A stretch of DNA of 64,000 nucleotides from Desulfurococcus amylolyticus Z-533 (GTDB lineage: Archaea > Thermoproteota > Thermoprotei_A > Sulfolobales > Desulfurococcaceae): positions 1,055,327 to 1,119,326 of the forward strand of contig NZ_KI911318.1 of NCBI RefSeq assembly GCF_000513855.1, in the 5' to 3' direction. The position numbers and the translations under genes are program-made. How positions within the stretch are numbered: position 1 is the first letter of the stretch; each line of letters opens with the position of its first letter. The notes beneath the pieces are model-generated. The model was not told where the DNA came from, searched no databases, and was given only the letters and a program-made list of their open reading frames with translations. Below, one piece after another: positions 1 to 7,760 of this stretch.

Positions 1-411
1 CTCCTTGATATTCAGGAGAATCTTGAATGTCACACTGTTATATGACTCCTCGACCACTTCAACACCCGCCAGCTTTATCCTAGCCATATTCTTTACTTCA
101 CTGATAAACCTGGCTGGATCAGGTATTCTGGAATCGAATGTCACAACTATAGTACTATATCCTGAAAGGTACATCGCTAAGAGCATCCTAAATACCTGGT
201 CCACGGTTACCTCGGGGCTAACCTTAATAGTGGACTTTACTTGAACCGCTTCTGTTGAAGGAGGTATTATCACCAGTTTATCGCCATATTTCTCCACGCT
301 TACGTAGTCACCGCTCTTCAACCCCACTGCGTCAACCCATTCCTTAGGTAGAGTTATTATATATGATGAAGACCCAGTTTTTTGCACCCTTCTTCTCTCA
401 GTACCCACCAT
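1..411 (-). CDS. AbrB-domain, PhoU-like transcriptional regulator (3' truncated by window edge)
   Basis: The first 137 residues are present and the reading frame runs off position 1. The N-terminus (RVQKTGSSSYIITLPKEWVD) is a SpoVT/AbrB swapped-hairpin DNA-binding domain of the kind that precedes PhoU-like helical domains in archaeal phosphate-uptake regulators. The rest (about residues 50-137) looks like the start of the alpha/beta linker region of those proteins. ATG at 411 is chosen because the AbrB fold begins right there; in-frame GTG codons lie just upstream and could extend it by a few residues. The family assignment is good; the phosphate role is inferred. Confidence 0.7.
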   Translation of the reverse strand, partial: MVGTERRRVQKTGSSSYIITLPKEWVDAVGLKSGDYVSVEKYGDKLVIIPPSTEAVQVKSTIKVSPEVTVDQVFRMLLAMYLSGYSTIVVTFDSRIPDPARFISEVKNMARIKLAGVEVVEESYNSVTFKILLNIKE

Positions 412-649
412 GTAGTCCACCACCACTTTAGTTTAACCAATTATATGTGTCTATTAATTTTAAGATCAATTATTACAGACTTATATATACTTTACTATCA
501 AGTAGGTAAAAGAATATGGAATCCGAGTAAAGTACAAGCATAACCATATCTTACTCAATAACCATATCCATCTATAAAATATTTTCATAACATTAAGAGA
601 TTTGATATAAAAACTATTCACCCATAAAGCATGAGATATCAGCAACTAG

Positions 650-752
650 AGCCGGGGGCGGGATTCGAACCCGCGAGTAAACGGGTTTCCGTGAACCCCT
701 TGCCAAGGTTAGCCCTGCAGCCCGCCGCCTTAGACCGCTCGGCCACCCCGGC
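650..752 (-). tRNA. tRNA-Cys (GCA) with 28-nt intron
   Basis: Read on the minus strand the gene has acceptor GCCGGGG/CCCCGGC, a 3-bp D stem, anticodon stem GCGGG/CCCGT, loop CTGCAGA with anticodon GCA, T stem GCGGG/CCCGC with TTCGAAT loop, and discriminator T at 650, as expected for Cys. The anticodon loop is interrupted after position 37 by an intron at about 687-714, which folds with CCTT/AAGG. The intron boundary could shift by one or two bases. No CCA is encoded. Confidence 0.9.
687..714 (-). other. tRNA-Cys intron
   Basis: These 28 nt sit between anticodon position 37 and 38 of tRNA-Cys, the canonical archaeal intron site. A CCTT GGC AAGG hairpin lies in its middle, consistent with a bulge-helix-bulge substrate of the splicing endonuclease. 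Boundaries come from restoring a 5-bp anticodon stem. Confidence 0.8.
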
Positions 753-832
753 TTCTAGATATAATTATACTATAAGACCTTATAAATTGAGACGCTGTGG
801 ATAAACTGGTGATAGAATTCATCACTTAGTCC

Positions 833-1597
833 CTATCCTCCTGAACAATACTTCTCATTGAATTCGTCATACCCAAGCATCCTAGCTGTCTTCAATAATC
901 CTATTTCAAGATTGTCGATGGTGAACACTAACGCCTTTACTTCTTTGCCACTACTAAGTACTTCTCTACAGATGCGGTGATGACCATCGATGACGAAATA
1001 CTCCTGGTTATACTTGTATACGAGGGGTGGGCAATGTAGCGACAATGCATGGGGCTCGGGTCCTGGTATAGGGGGTTGCGTTGGCTTAAGAAGCGTTATA
1101 CTAATAGTTTCAACCCATATCCTTGCCAAGGTATTATATTGTTTCTCAAGAAACCTAACCGTGTTAACGATGTGTCTCCAACATATAAGCTCCTGGGGTG
1201 TGTCAACCGGGTTCACTGAATCTAATTCAATTATGGATTTAGCTAATTTAGGCCTGTATTTTGGAACAAGGATCGTTAAGCCCGGTATCCTCCATCCGAG
1301 CCATGCGTAGACTATAACCCTGTGATGACCATCCACAACATAGTGAAGTCCACCCAGGCCCGTTACAACTATTATGGGGACCTGATACATCCCAAATAAA
1401 ACAGATCTCAAGACCAATCCAAGCTTATCGGACTCAATGAAGCCCTGGGTAAGTACGAGACTCCGAGGAGTATAAGTCCTCTCCCCAACGAAGATAGCTG
1501 AGCCGTATTCTTTACTATAGAAATGCAGGAGATCCCTTACACGTAGCTCTACATCCCTCCTCGAAGCCAGCCTCAACCTATCGCTTAGACCCTGCAC
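833..1597 (-). CDS. ParB/sulfiredoxin-fold protein with two DGHHR motifs
   Basis: This 254-residue protein carries the motif VVDGHHRV at about residues 87-94 and VIDGHHRI at about 203-210. Each is preceded by a short beta segment, as in ParB N-terminal-like domains (ParB/Srx fold, where this loop binds nucleotide). Two such motifs in one chain suggest an internal duplication or a two-domain protein. The GTG start at 1597 overlaps the end of the upstream surface-protein gene by 13 nt; a stop lies two codons further upstream, so the start cannot be much earlier. No helix-turn-helix is evident, so a chromosome-partition role is not supported. The biochemical role is unknown; nucleotide binding or kinase/ATPase chemistry is an inference from the fold. 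Confidence 0.6.
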   Translation of the reverse strand: MQGLSDRLRLASRRDVELRVRDLLHFYSKEYGSAIFVGERTYTPRSLVLTQGFIESDKLGLVLRSVLFGMYQVPIIVVTGLGGLHYVVDGHHRVIVYAWLGWRIPGLTILVPKYRPKLAKSIIELDSVNPVDTPQELICWRHIVNTVRFLEKQYNTLARIWVETISITLLKPTQPPIPGPEPHALSLHCPPLVYKYNQEYFVIDGHHRICREVLSSGKEVKALVFTIDNLEIGLLKTARMLGYDEFNEKYCSGG

Positions 1598-3168
1598 AGG
1601 CTTCTACACTCTCCGGCTCTACCTATATGGGGAATAGACTTACATCGAAAACGGATACCATGGCGAAAAGATCTTTGCATACCTGTCGCCCTCGTCGTTG
1701 CATCTCTACGACTCCCCTTTAATACAAATATGGTGAGCACAGCTATTATGGATGCGATAGCTACCACTATGATCATCGGAGCATTATCCCCTACAGAAGT
1801 TATGTTGGTAATGTTCCCGGCCACCGTAATCCTTTGTGTCACAGTTAAGGTCGTTGATACTGTTTTTTCAATAGTGATAGTCTCCGTCTTAGTGGTGGTT
1901 AATATAGTAGGTGAGTCCTTGGTCAAAGTAACAGTACTCACCTGCGTCACCGTGGTTGTCTCCGTCTTAGTAATAGTTACCGGCTGTGAGACCGCCCCAT
2001 TCGTTACTGTAGTGGTTGTAGTAGTTGTCGCAGTAGTAATAGGGGCTCCAACTACTTCGAATGAGTATATGACCCACCTGGTGTTTCCCAACTGGTTATC
2101 ATAGCCCGCCAGGTAGACCCTGCTTCCATTGATCCAGAGCTTACCAGTATACATATACGAGTCTACACTCCCGCTCAGAGTCTTGTTACCAATGGAGTTT
2201 AAATCCTTATCAAGCAAGTAGATTACATGTCTCCAATAGCCACCATTATTCTCCTCTCCGGCAACAACCACTAGGTCGCCTACCAGGCCACCCTTATAAA
2301 GGCTGAGCGAGAGAACTCCTAGGTTAATCTTCTTAACGAGGTCTCCATTCCTGTTAAACCTTACTATATAGTCCCCGTCCCCTATAATATACGCATAACC
2401 ATCACCATCAAAGAACACCGCATACGCCCTACCAGGTATTCCTGGCCTAATGGTTTTAACCAGTGTCATTGATTCCGGATCCACGATCTCGATCCACCAC
2501 TCTAAAATCCCCTTAGCCGGATTAGAGATGTAACCTACACCCCATAACTGTCCTGTAACAGGGTTTACTCCTAGACTGTGTAAAGTGGCGAAGACATCTC
2601 TTGAACCCTGCGAGATATATGTGTCAACCGTATTGAGGTCTGCGTTAAGCTTCTCCACACGGAAAACCTGGTTGCCCGCAATCCAGTCAAATCCCCCTAC
2701 GTAGAGATAGCCATTATAACTAGTAATAGATGTAGCCCATCCCCCCACGTTATTGATCACATAGCTCGTTAAACCTGGGTCAACTCTCAAAACGTAGCTA
2801 GGGTATCCGTAGCCTACAGAATAGATGTAGCCCCCCATTACATCACAATCCCATAATCCCTCGTATCCGTAGCCCGGGTTATATGTCCAGTTATTTCTAA
2901 GCTGTCCAGTCCACGGGTCTCGTGCCTCAATCCTGAATTGTTTACCACCTGGTATAGAATCGTAGCCAACCACTATTAATGAATCATTAGCAAGACATGT
3001 TGCATAAGGACCGTCACTGCCGCTGCTGGGATTACTGTATTGTACCCAGAGCACTTCAACTCCGGGTGCTCCCCATGCCTGGGCATGGTAGGGGTTAGTT
3101 AAAGCCATTATGGAAGCTATAATAATCACTATAACAATACATGTAATGATTTCACCCTTAAGATGCAA
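1585..3168 (-). CDS. Secreted beta-propeller-like surface protein with Thr-rich stalk and membrane anchor
   Basis: The 527-residue product starts with a hydrophobic signal segment (about residues 8-25). Then come repeated beta-rich blades with motifs such as NGYLYVGGF and GDGDYIVRFN (about 35-370), typical of a propeller of quinoprotein or kelch-like type. A stalk rich in TTTTTVT and TETTTVTQ follows (about 375-455), then a transmembrane helix (about 462-482). A basic tail of about 45 residues follows the helix. Sister proteins at 19192-21660 and 35684-39151 stop within a few residues of their anchor, so this Arg- and Cys-rich tail is odd and may be a lost stop codon. It probably acts on the outside of the cell; ligand unknown. 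Confidence 0.7.
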   Translation of the reverse strand: MHLKGEIITCIVIVIIIASIMALTNPYHAQAWGAPGVEVLWVQYSNPSSGSDGPYATCLANDSLIVVGYDSIPGGKQFRIEARDPWTGQLRNNWTYNPGYGYEGLWDCDVMGGYIYSVGYGYPSYVLRVDPGLTSYVINNVGGWATSITSYNGYLYVGGFDWIAGNQVFRVEKLNADLNTVDTYISQGSRDVFATLHSLGVNPVTGQLWGVGYISNPAKGILEWWIEIVDPESMTLVKTIRPGIPGRAYAVFFDGDGYAYIIGDGDYIVRFNRNGDLVKKINLGVLSLSLYKGGLVGDLVVVAGEENNGGYWRHVIYLLDKDLNSIGNKTLSGSVDSYMYTGKLWINGSRVYLAGYDNQLGNTRWVIYSFEVVGAPITTATTTTTTTVTNGAVSQPVTITKTETTTVTQVSTVTLTKDSPTILTTTKTETITIEKTVSTTLTVTQRITVAGNITNITSVGDNAPMIIVVAIASIIAVLTIFVLKGSRRDATTRATGMQRSFRHGIRFRCKSIPHIGRAGECRSLCRV

Positions 3169-3284
3169 TCTTATCCCCCATCATAGTATCTATCTTTACT
3201 ACTCTATAAGCATTCATCTCCACTGGTCACATAATCATTTCTCAATAAACAGGTAGTAGAAGGTAAACCTTCTTTCCAAATCCT

Positions 3285-3662
3285 TTAAGATTTTTTCTCA
3301 TCCCCTTCGATATCAGGGGGTGTTTCCTGGGGTGGCTCTCGCGGCAGGATAATGATTGGTTTTGTATAAGCCAGTGCTTCAGCTATCTTCCTCCTAGCAG
3401 AATCAAGGATCCTCCAGTATGTTGCTTCCGAGACATTCATTCTCGCAGACGCTTCTCTAACATTCAACCCTTCTAGGTAGGCTAGTCTAAACGCTTCTAG
3501 CTCGTCGTGGAACAATACTATACCGTTGAGCACGCTATGCGGGGAGTATAGTGTAGAAGGGATGAAAACGATATTCCCGTAAAAGAATTCAACCCTTCTC
3601 GGAACTGGAGGTCTACCGCCCCTCCAGCCCTTTCTACAACCGTGGCCTTTAAACCCGTTCAT
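3285..3662 (-). CDS. DUF134 (UPF0251) family DNA-binding protein
   Basis: The 125-residue protein has the family pattern: a basic N-terminus (GWRGGRPPVPRR), then a segment with DELEAFRLAYLEGLNVREA followed by a helix-turn-helix ending in MNVSEATYWRILDSARRKIA (about 55-100). The fold resembles the sigma-70 region 4 type HTH. DUF134 proteins often neighbour small glycine/tryptophan-rich metal-related proteins and NifB/dinitrogenase-cofactor-like genes, but their ligand is not established. It diverges from the gene at 3767, and a perfect palindrome at 3735-3752 lies between them, which makes local regulation of that partner a reasonable inference. The acidic C-terminal tail is not part of the family core. 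Confidence 0.75.
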   Translation of the reverse strand: MNGFKGHGCRKGWRGGRPPVPRRVEFFYGNIVFIPSTLYSPHSVLNGIVLFHDELEAFRLAYLEGLNVREASARMNVSEATYWRILDSARRKIAEALAYTKPIIILPREPPQETPPDIEGDEKKS

Positions 3663-3721
3663 AACTATTATACCTGCTTAGACTAATGATTTCCTAGAGC
3701 CTATAAATTATTTAGAGAGTT

Positions 3722-3732
3722 AAGTTTAAAAA
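3722..3732 (+). promoter_or_regulatory. TATA-type promoter of the DUF5320-like gene
   Basis: The AT-rich element AAGTTTAAAAA lies about 35-45 nt upstream of the ATG at 3767. This would place the transcription start near 3750-3755, inside the palindrome at 3735-3752. Assigned by pattern and spacing only. Confidence 0.5.
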
Positions 3733-3734
3733 CC

Positions 3735-3752
3735 TTTGAAATATATTTCAAA
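3735..3752. promoter_or_regulatory. Perfect 18-bp palindrome, candidate operator
   Basis: The sequence TTTGAAATATATTTCAAA equals its own reverse complement. It sits between the divergent DUF134 and DUF5320-like genes, directly after a TATA box and over the predicted start of transcription, which is the classic place for an archaeal repressor operator. The likely ligand is the dimeric DUF134 protein encoded next door. Confidence 0.6.
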
Positions 3753-3766
3753 ATTAGGTGTTCCAA

Positions 3767-4018
3767 ATGGGATGGCGGAGAGAATACTGGAGCCCTTGGC
3801 CAGGCCACGGTCCCTGGAGCCATCTACCTCCATGGATGAGGCCGGGATGGGTCCTGTGGTGGGGGTATAGAGGAGCACCCCCAGTGTATCCGTACTCGGC
3901 GACCCCAACTATGACGAGAGAAGCTGAGATAGCTTACCTAGAGAACCTTAAGGCATACCTACAGGATACCCTGAAGTATATTGAAGATAGGCTTAACCAG
4001 CTTAAGAGCTCGAAGTAG
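3767..4018 (+). CDS. Small Trp/Pro-rich protein, DUF5320-like
   Basis: The 83-residue product has an N-terminal half packed with Trp, Pro and Gly (GWRREYWSPWPGHGPW..., about 1-50) and a C-terminal amphipathic coiled-coil helix (LENLKAYLQDTLKYIEDRLN). This matches the layout of DUF5320-type proteins, in which a low-complexity aromatic/glycine head is followed by a coiled coil. The ATG at 3767 is preferred over the GTG at 3758 because that GTG overlaps the Shine-Dalgarno-like GGTG six nt upstream of the ATG. It faces the DUF134 regulator across a shared control region. Function unknown; a metal-related role is guessed from typical neighbours only. Confidence 0.65.
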   Translation: MGWRREYWSPWPGHGPWSHLPPWMRPGWVLWWGYRGAPPVYPYSATPTMTREAEIAYLENLKAYLQDTLKYIEDRLNQLKSSK

Positions 4019-4171
4019 TATGCTGCCTTCCTAGGAATTCTTCGAATACTTTTAAATCTATATTTTTAAATGCTTCATTGCTTTTCTATAATTTCAACCT
4101 CCCAGCCTCTTAACGAAGGTCAAATATAGCATCCAAGCCTATAGAACCAGATCTCGTATGGGAGATTCTTT

Positions 4172-4743
4172 TTAATGCCTAAGGCTTTGTAAGCGGCCTG
4201 GAGTAGTAGCGTGCTTCACTGTTTCAATGGGTAGGCATAGGTTATGCTGCTCCCATGAACGCCGGGGTTTCAGGCTCCGCAACTCGGATTCAACATCTCT
4301 ATCGCCTACTATGACGATACACTTGCTATCCCTAACACAGTACTCCGAGTATGTTTCCTCGGGTTTCAAGACCTTGAGCCTAGAGCACCACCTGTTTGAG
4401 TATGTTGGGGAACCCTCTAGAAGAGAGAAGCCAGTTCTTCACAGCCTCTACATTCTCCATAATATGATTGTAGTTGCACCTAGAAACCTCCCCTAGGCTT
4501 ACTGCTTCAGCCAACATATTTCTCAACACCGATCATCTCTAAATAAAGTATTCTGCTACATCGACACCGTTTATGATAAAGTGTTTGTCCCCCGAGATCC
4601 CTTAGCGCAAGATACCAGTCTTCCGGCAACCCTACTACACTAGACATAAAAACCAGGAAGTCTGAGAGCAAATATGTCATGATAGACCCTGGGCATTGAT
4701 AATGAATACTCTTATCCGCGGATGCATCATGCCAATCACTCAA
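4172..4743 (-). pseudogene. Decayed PAPS-reductase/PP-loop family gene
   Basis: On the minus strand three adjacent fragments in shifting frames read as one damaged protein. The last fragment (4369 down to 4172, and its in-frame lead-in) contains SPTYSNRWCSRLKVLKPEE then VIVGDRDVESELR. The intact PAPS-reductase-like protein at 29586-30881 has GLPTRNNRWCTRILKLEPL then FVIDGSRSRES at the matching place. A middle fragment (about 4420-4506) in another frame reads YNHIMENVEAVKNWLL, as expected upstream of that motif. The fragment at 4507-4743 may be an earlier part, but I see no motif in it and no PP-loop (SGGKDS) survives. At least one frameshift and one stop disrupt it. The extent beyond 4172-4500 is uncertain. 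Confidence 0.5.
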
Positions 4744-4908
4744 AGCAAAGCTCCGAGTACATTATTTCAAGGTCTTATATCTGATCCCCTCTCACTCTGG
4801 ATGGCGGACTTTCAGCTGTAAGTGTTCTATGAAGCCGAACCCAGCTGGAATCATGAAAATTGAACGATCTCTATCAGTGTTTTTAATCAGGTGTCTGAAA
4901 AGGGAAGG

Positions 4909-4983
4909 CGGGCCCGCGGGGATTCGAACCCCGGGCCTCCGGCTTAGGAGGCCGGCGCCCTATCCTGGCTAGGCGACGGGCCC
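4909..4983 (-). tRNA. tRNA-Arg (CCT)
   Basis: The minus strand gives acceptor GGGCCCG/CGGGCCC, anticodon stem CCGGC/GCCGG with loop CTCCTAA (anticodon CCT), variable AGGCC, T stem CGGGG/CCCCG with TTCGAAT, and discriminator G. No intron and no encoded CCA. The 165 bases between this gene and the pseudogene at 4743 hold no convincing feature. Confidence 0.93.
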
Positions 4984-5052
4984 TTCCCATCCAGCATTAT
5001 CCTTTAAGTTGTTTAGGGATTATAAGTGTTTTTATTGCTCGTATTGTTTAAG

Positions 5053-5060
5053 CTTATAAG
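5053..5060 (+). promoter_or_regulatory. TATA box of tRNA-Met
   Basis: CTTATAAG lies about 30 nt upstream of the tRNA start at 5089, the usual archaeal spacing for a TBP site. Confidence 0.5.
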
Positions 5061-5087
5061 CCTGGCTTTTCCATGTTTACTAAATGA

Positions 5088-5201
<114 letters not shown>

Positions 5202-5221
5202 TCTTGTTCTTTAAGTTACTA

Positions 5222-5282
5222 AAGCCGTGATGTGACCGCCAGATGCTGAGTTGGTGATGGGTCTTTCAGCGGTCTGAGCTAC
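5222..5282 (+). ncRNA. C/D box guide sRNA, predicted 23S rRNA methylation guide
   Basis: All four boxes are present at canonical spacing: C GTGATGT 5227-5233, D' CTGA 5246-5249, C' GTGATGG 5254-5260, D CTGA 5274-5277. The guides are 12 and 13 nt and the D'-C' spacer is 4 nt. AGC at 5223-5225 can pair with GCT at 5278-5280 as a terminal stem. The D guide (5263-5273) is complementary to ACCGCTGAAAG, a highly conserved motif near the 3' end of 23S rRNA as I remember it. By the box-plus-five rule it would direct 2'-O-methylation of the C in CCGCUG. The D' guide target is not recognised. It starts only about 20 nt after tRNA-Met, so a shared transcript is possible. Confidence 0.8.
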
Positions 5283-5335
5283 ATGTTTTATTTTTATTTT
5301 ATAATTTTGTAATTCTTGTATTGGAGGCATGGATC

Positions 5336-6370
5336 ATGGGTGCCCCATACTTTGTGATGGGTGAGGTTAAGAGCCTGAGTGTTAAGCGTAGGAGCATACA
5401 TGAGCTTCTCCTTGAAATGGCTGATACAGCGTTCCAGGGTAGGAGTCTAGGCGAGGCATACCGTGTCCTTATAGATATGTTTAGCGATGAAGATAACCTC
5501 GTGTTCCTAGGGCTCGCTGGATCCATGAGTACTGCAGGTATGTGGAGGATCATTAAGTGGCTTGTAGAGGAGAGATATGTTGATGTAGTGGTCTCGACTG
5601 GTGCTGTAATAAGCGAAGACATCTATGAAGCCATGGGCTTCAAATACTATAAGACACATCCCTGCGTCAACGATGAAGAACTCCTCAGATATAAGTATGA
5701 TAGATTCTACGATACCGTTGCCAACGAGGAGGACTATAGGAAAATGGAGAAGCTAATACAGGAATTTATTGAAACCCTACCAGCTGGAAAAACCTACAGT
5801 ACGGCCGAGTTCCTTCACGAATTCGGGAAATACCTGGATGAAAAAGGAATTAACAGCATTGTAGCTGCAGCATACAGAGCCAAGGTACCCGTGTTCTCAC
5901 CAGCCCTAGTTGACAGCGGCTACGGTATGGGCGCTCTCCTAGCATATAGGAGGGGACACAGGATAATCCTGGACATGGTGAGAGACTTCTACCATATAGT
6001 AGAGATAGGTAGAAGGGCTAGTAAGCTCTCAGCAATATATATTGGGGGAGGAGTACCAAAGGACTATGTAAACCTTGTAACAGTAGCTCAAACCTTGATA
6101 GGAGAGTACGAGGAGGGCAAACATGATTATTACAAGAGCCTAGAGTATGTTGTACAGTTCACAACCGATGCACCACAGTGGGGAGGACTCAGTGGTGCAA
6201 CCCTAGAGGAAGCCGTGAGCTGGGGCAAGGTGTCGCCTAAGGCTAAAAAGAAAGTAGTCTACGTTGATGCTACAATAGCTTTACCAATAATAGCTCATGC
6301 ACTAGTGGATGGTGGCATTAGGAGAAGAAGACCAGCAGACCTATCATGGTTTTTCAATAATCCACCATGA
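5336..6370 (+). CDS. dys: Deoxyhypusine synthase
   Basis: The enzyme transfers the aminobutyl group of spermidine to a lysine of translation factor aIF5A, using NAD. The 344-residue protein shows the family landmarks: VFLGLAGSMSTAGM (NAD site, about 55-68), VVVSTGAVISED, DSGYGMGALL and near the C-terminus SGATLEEAVSWGKVS, whose SWGK lysine is the active-site residue. Length is normal. ATG at 5336 is chosen because GGAGG at 5323-5327 lies 8 nt upstream; the TTG at 5321 overlaps that site. The gene converges with the Mbs-like operon, ending 52 nt from it. Confidence 0.9.
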   Translation: MGAPYFVMGEVKSLSVKRRSIHELLLEMADTAFQGRSLGEAYRVLIDMFSDEDNLVFLGLAGSMSTAGMWRIIKWLVEERYVDVVVSTGAVISEDIYEAMGFKYYKTHPCVNDEELLRYKYDRFYDTVANEEDYRKMEKLIQEFIETLPAGKTYSTAEFLHEFGKYLDEKGINSIVAAAYRAKVPVFSPALVDSGYGMGALLAYRRGHRIILDMVRDFYHIVEIGRRASKLSAIYIGGGVPKDYVNLVTVAQTLIGEYEEGKHDYYKSLEYVVQFTTDAPQWGGLSGATLEEAVSWGKVSPKAKKKVVYVDATIALPIIAHALVDGGIRRRRPADLSWFFNNPP

Positions 6371-6422
6371 CCACGGGTCCAGTAAAAACTCAAGTCCCCG
6401 GAAGTCTTTGTTTCACTATTAG

Positions 6423-7415
6423 TCATTTCCAAGGGGCTAGCGCTAAGATAAGGGATATTATTGATAATGGATAGAGGTATTTCCATAGATATCTCACTGC
6501 TTGCTCAGGCTTGTAACGTGGCAGCGAGGCATCGATTATTGTTAACACAGCAAATACTATTGTCGTCTTAACCAGTATTACAAGCGTTCCCAGTATCCAG
6601 TCACCGTTGAACGGCCAGGCTCCTCCAAGGAAGAGTAGTACGTATATTAATGGGTAGACTATTTTCTCAGCAAACTTAGCGAAGAATCCAAGAGCTAGCC
6701 TAGGGCCTCCTAACTCAGTGAATATACCCCAGTATAGCTCCGACTCAGCCTCCGGGGTATCGAAGGGTTTAATCATTAATATACTCATCAACCCTAGGAA
6801 ACCCGCAATAGATGCCAGTACCATTGAGAGCGTTTTCAACGGGTTAATAGTCCAGAGCTGGGGAGATACCAGTGATGTAGGGTAGAGCGAATATCCTGCA
6901 TTAAAGTATCTCGATGCGATTATTACTGGTACAAGCATCGAGATAGCGTAGGCTGGTTCACTAGAGAATAATAATGCTATGTAGCGTCCAGCACCTATTA
7001 CAGTATACGGGTTTGGATGGGCTACGGCTAGATAGGCTAGTCCGAACGGTATTAATAGTAACAGGTATAACAGTATAATTATATCGAAATCGGCGTATAA
7101 GGGTTTTATCGCGATTGGTGTTACCGAGAACACCGTTATCAATGCACCTATTACAATGGATATCACGATAAGCGGGCTTGCTCTTAAACTATATTTGTTG
7201 ACCAGGTCCTTCTTCATTGCAAGCTTCAATAAATCAGCTAATGGTTGAAGTAGTCCAGCTGGACCAACGTAAACCGGCCCTCTTCTATACTGTATCCTGG
7301 CGGTGATTTTTCTACTGAGCCACTGTGTAAATATTATGAATGCTATTGTGAATAATAGGCCTGGATATATGAGGGCTTGTATAAGGAATATTATTGGATC
7401 CATCATATCGATCAC
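6423..7415 (-). CDS. NuoH/MbhM-type membrane anchor subunit of Mbs-like complex
   Basis: The 330-residue hydrophobic protein belongs to the complex I subunit 1 (NuoH/Nqo8, MbhM) family. It has about eight transmembrane helices and the diagnostic loop RRGPVYVGPAGLLQPLADLLKL (about 43-64; PAGLLQPLADLLKL is the heel helix contacting the hydrogenase-like module). It also has IKPFDTPEAESEL (about 214-226), the acidic loop lining the E-channel. The role is to connect ferredoxin oxidation in the cytoplasmic arm to ion movement in the membrane arm. It is the last gene of the minus-strand operon and overlaps the previous gene by 4 nt. Confidence 0.9.
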   Translation of the reverse strand: MIDMMDPIIFLIQALIYPGLLFTIAFIIFTQWLSRKITARIQYRRGPVYVGPAGLLQPLADLLKLAMKKDLVNKYSLRASPLIVISIVIGALITVFSVTPIAIKPLYADFDIIILLYLLLLIPFGLAYLAVAHPNPYTVIGAGRYIALLFSSEPAYAISMLVPVIIASRYFNAGYSLYPTSLVSPQLWTINPLKTLSMVLASIAGFLGLMSILMIKPFDTPEAESELYWGIFTELGGPRLALGFFAKFAEKIVYPLIYVLLFLGGAWPFNGDWILGTLVILVKTTIVFAVLTIIDASLPRYKPEQAVRYLWKYLYPLSIISLILALAPWK

Positions 7416-7759
7416 CCAAGTATAAGCAACACAACAACTAATGCGATTAGTAGTAGAAGCCCTATGAAGTACCAGTCCGATAAATACGATGCAATACTCC
7501 TCTCCAGCACCTTACTACCACGTCCCCAAGCCCTCTTCAATATATCGACAACTATCTCCGTAATAGAAGGCACCTCCACTTTATCTACTATGAATCCCCC
7601 CATTACAGGTAGCTCGGTGACTTCATCACGGAGGCTAGGTACTCTGCTAGCTATTGCCTTCTGGAAGAAGACATAAAATACCATATATACTATGAAACTC
7701 GTAAAAACTGTTTGAAGCAGTATGAGTAGTAGGAATGCCTGTATATCCACCTGGACCAC
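7412..7759 (-). CDS. MbhI-like two-helix membrane subunit
   Basis: This short protein (115 residues from GTG 7759) has a transmembrane helix at each end (about 8-28 and 95-113) around a soluble middle with TELPVMGGFIVDKVEVPS. Size, layout and position between MnhE and the NuoH-like gene agree with MbhI/MbsI, the subunit that bridges the antiporter and the hydrogenase-like modules. The open frame extends to 7825, but the start at 7759 follows GGTGAGG and sits directly after the MnhE stop, so it is preferred. The assignment rests mostly on context. Confidence 0.6.
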   Translation of the reverse strand: MVQVDIQAFLLLILLQTVFTSFIVYMVFYVFFQKAIASRVPSLRDEVTELPVMGGFIVDKVEVPSITEIVVDILKRAWGRGSKVLERSIASYLSDWYFIGLLLLIALVVVLLILG

Positions 7760-7760
7760 C

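Noticed and set aside
4227-4496. Plus-strand frame of 89 residues
   Set aside because: The minus strand of the same region carries PAPS-reductase-family motifs; the plus frame has no family features.
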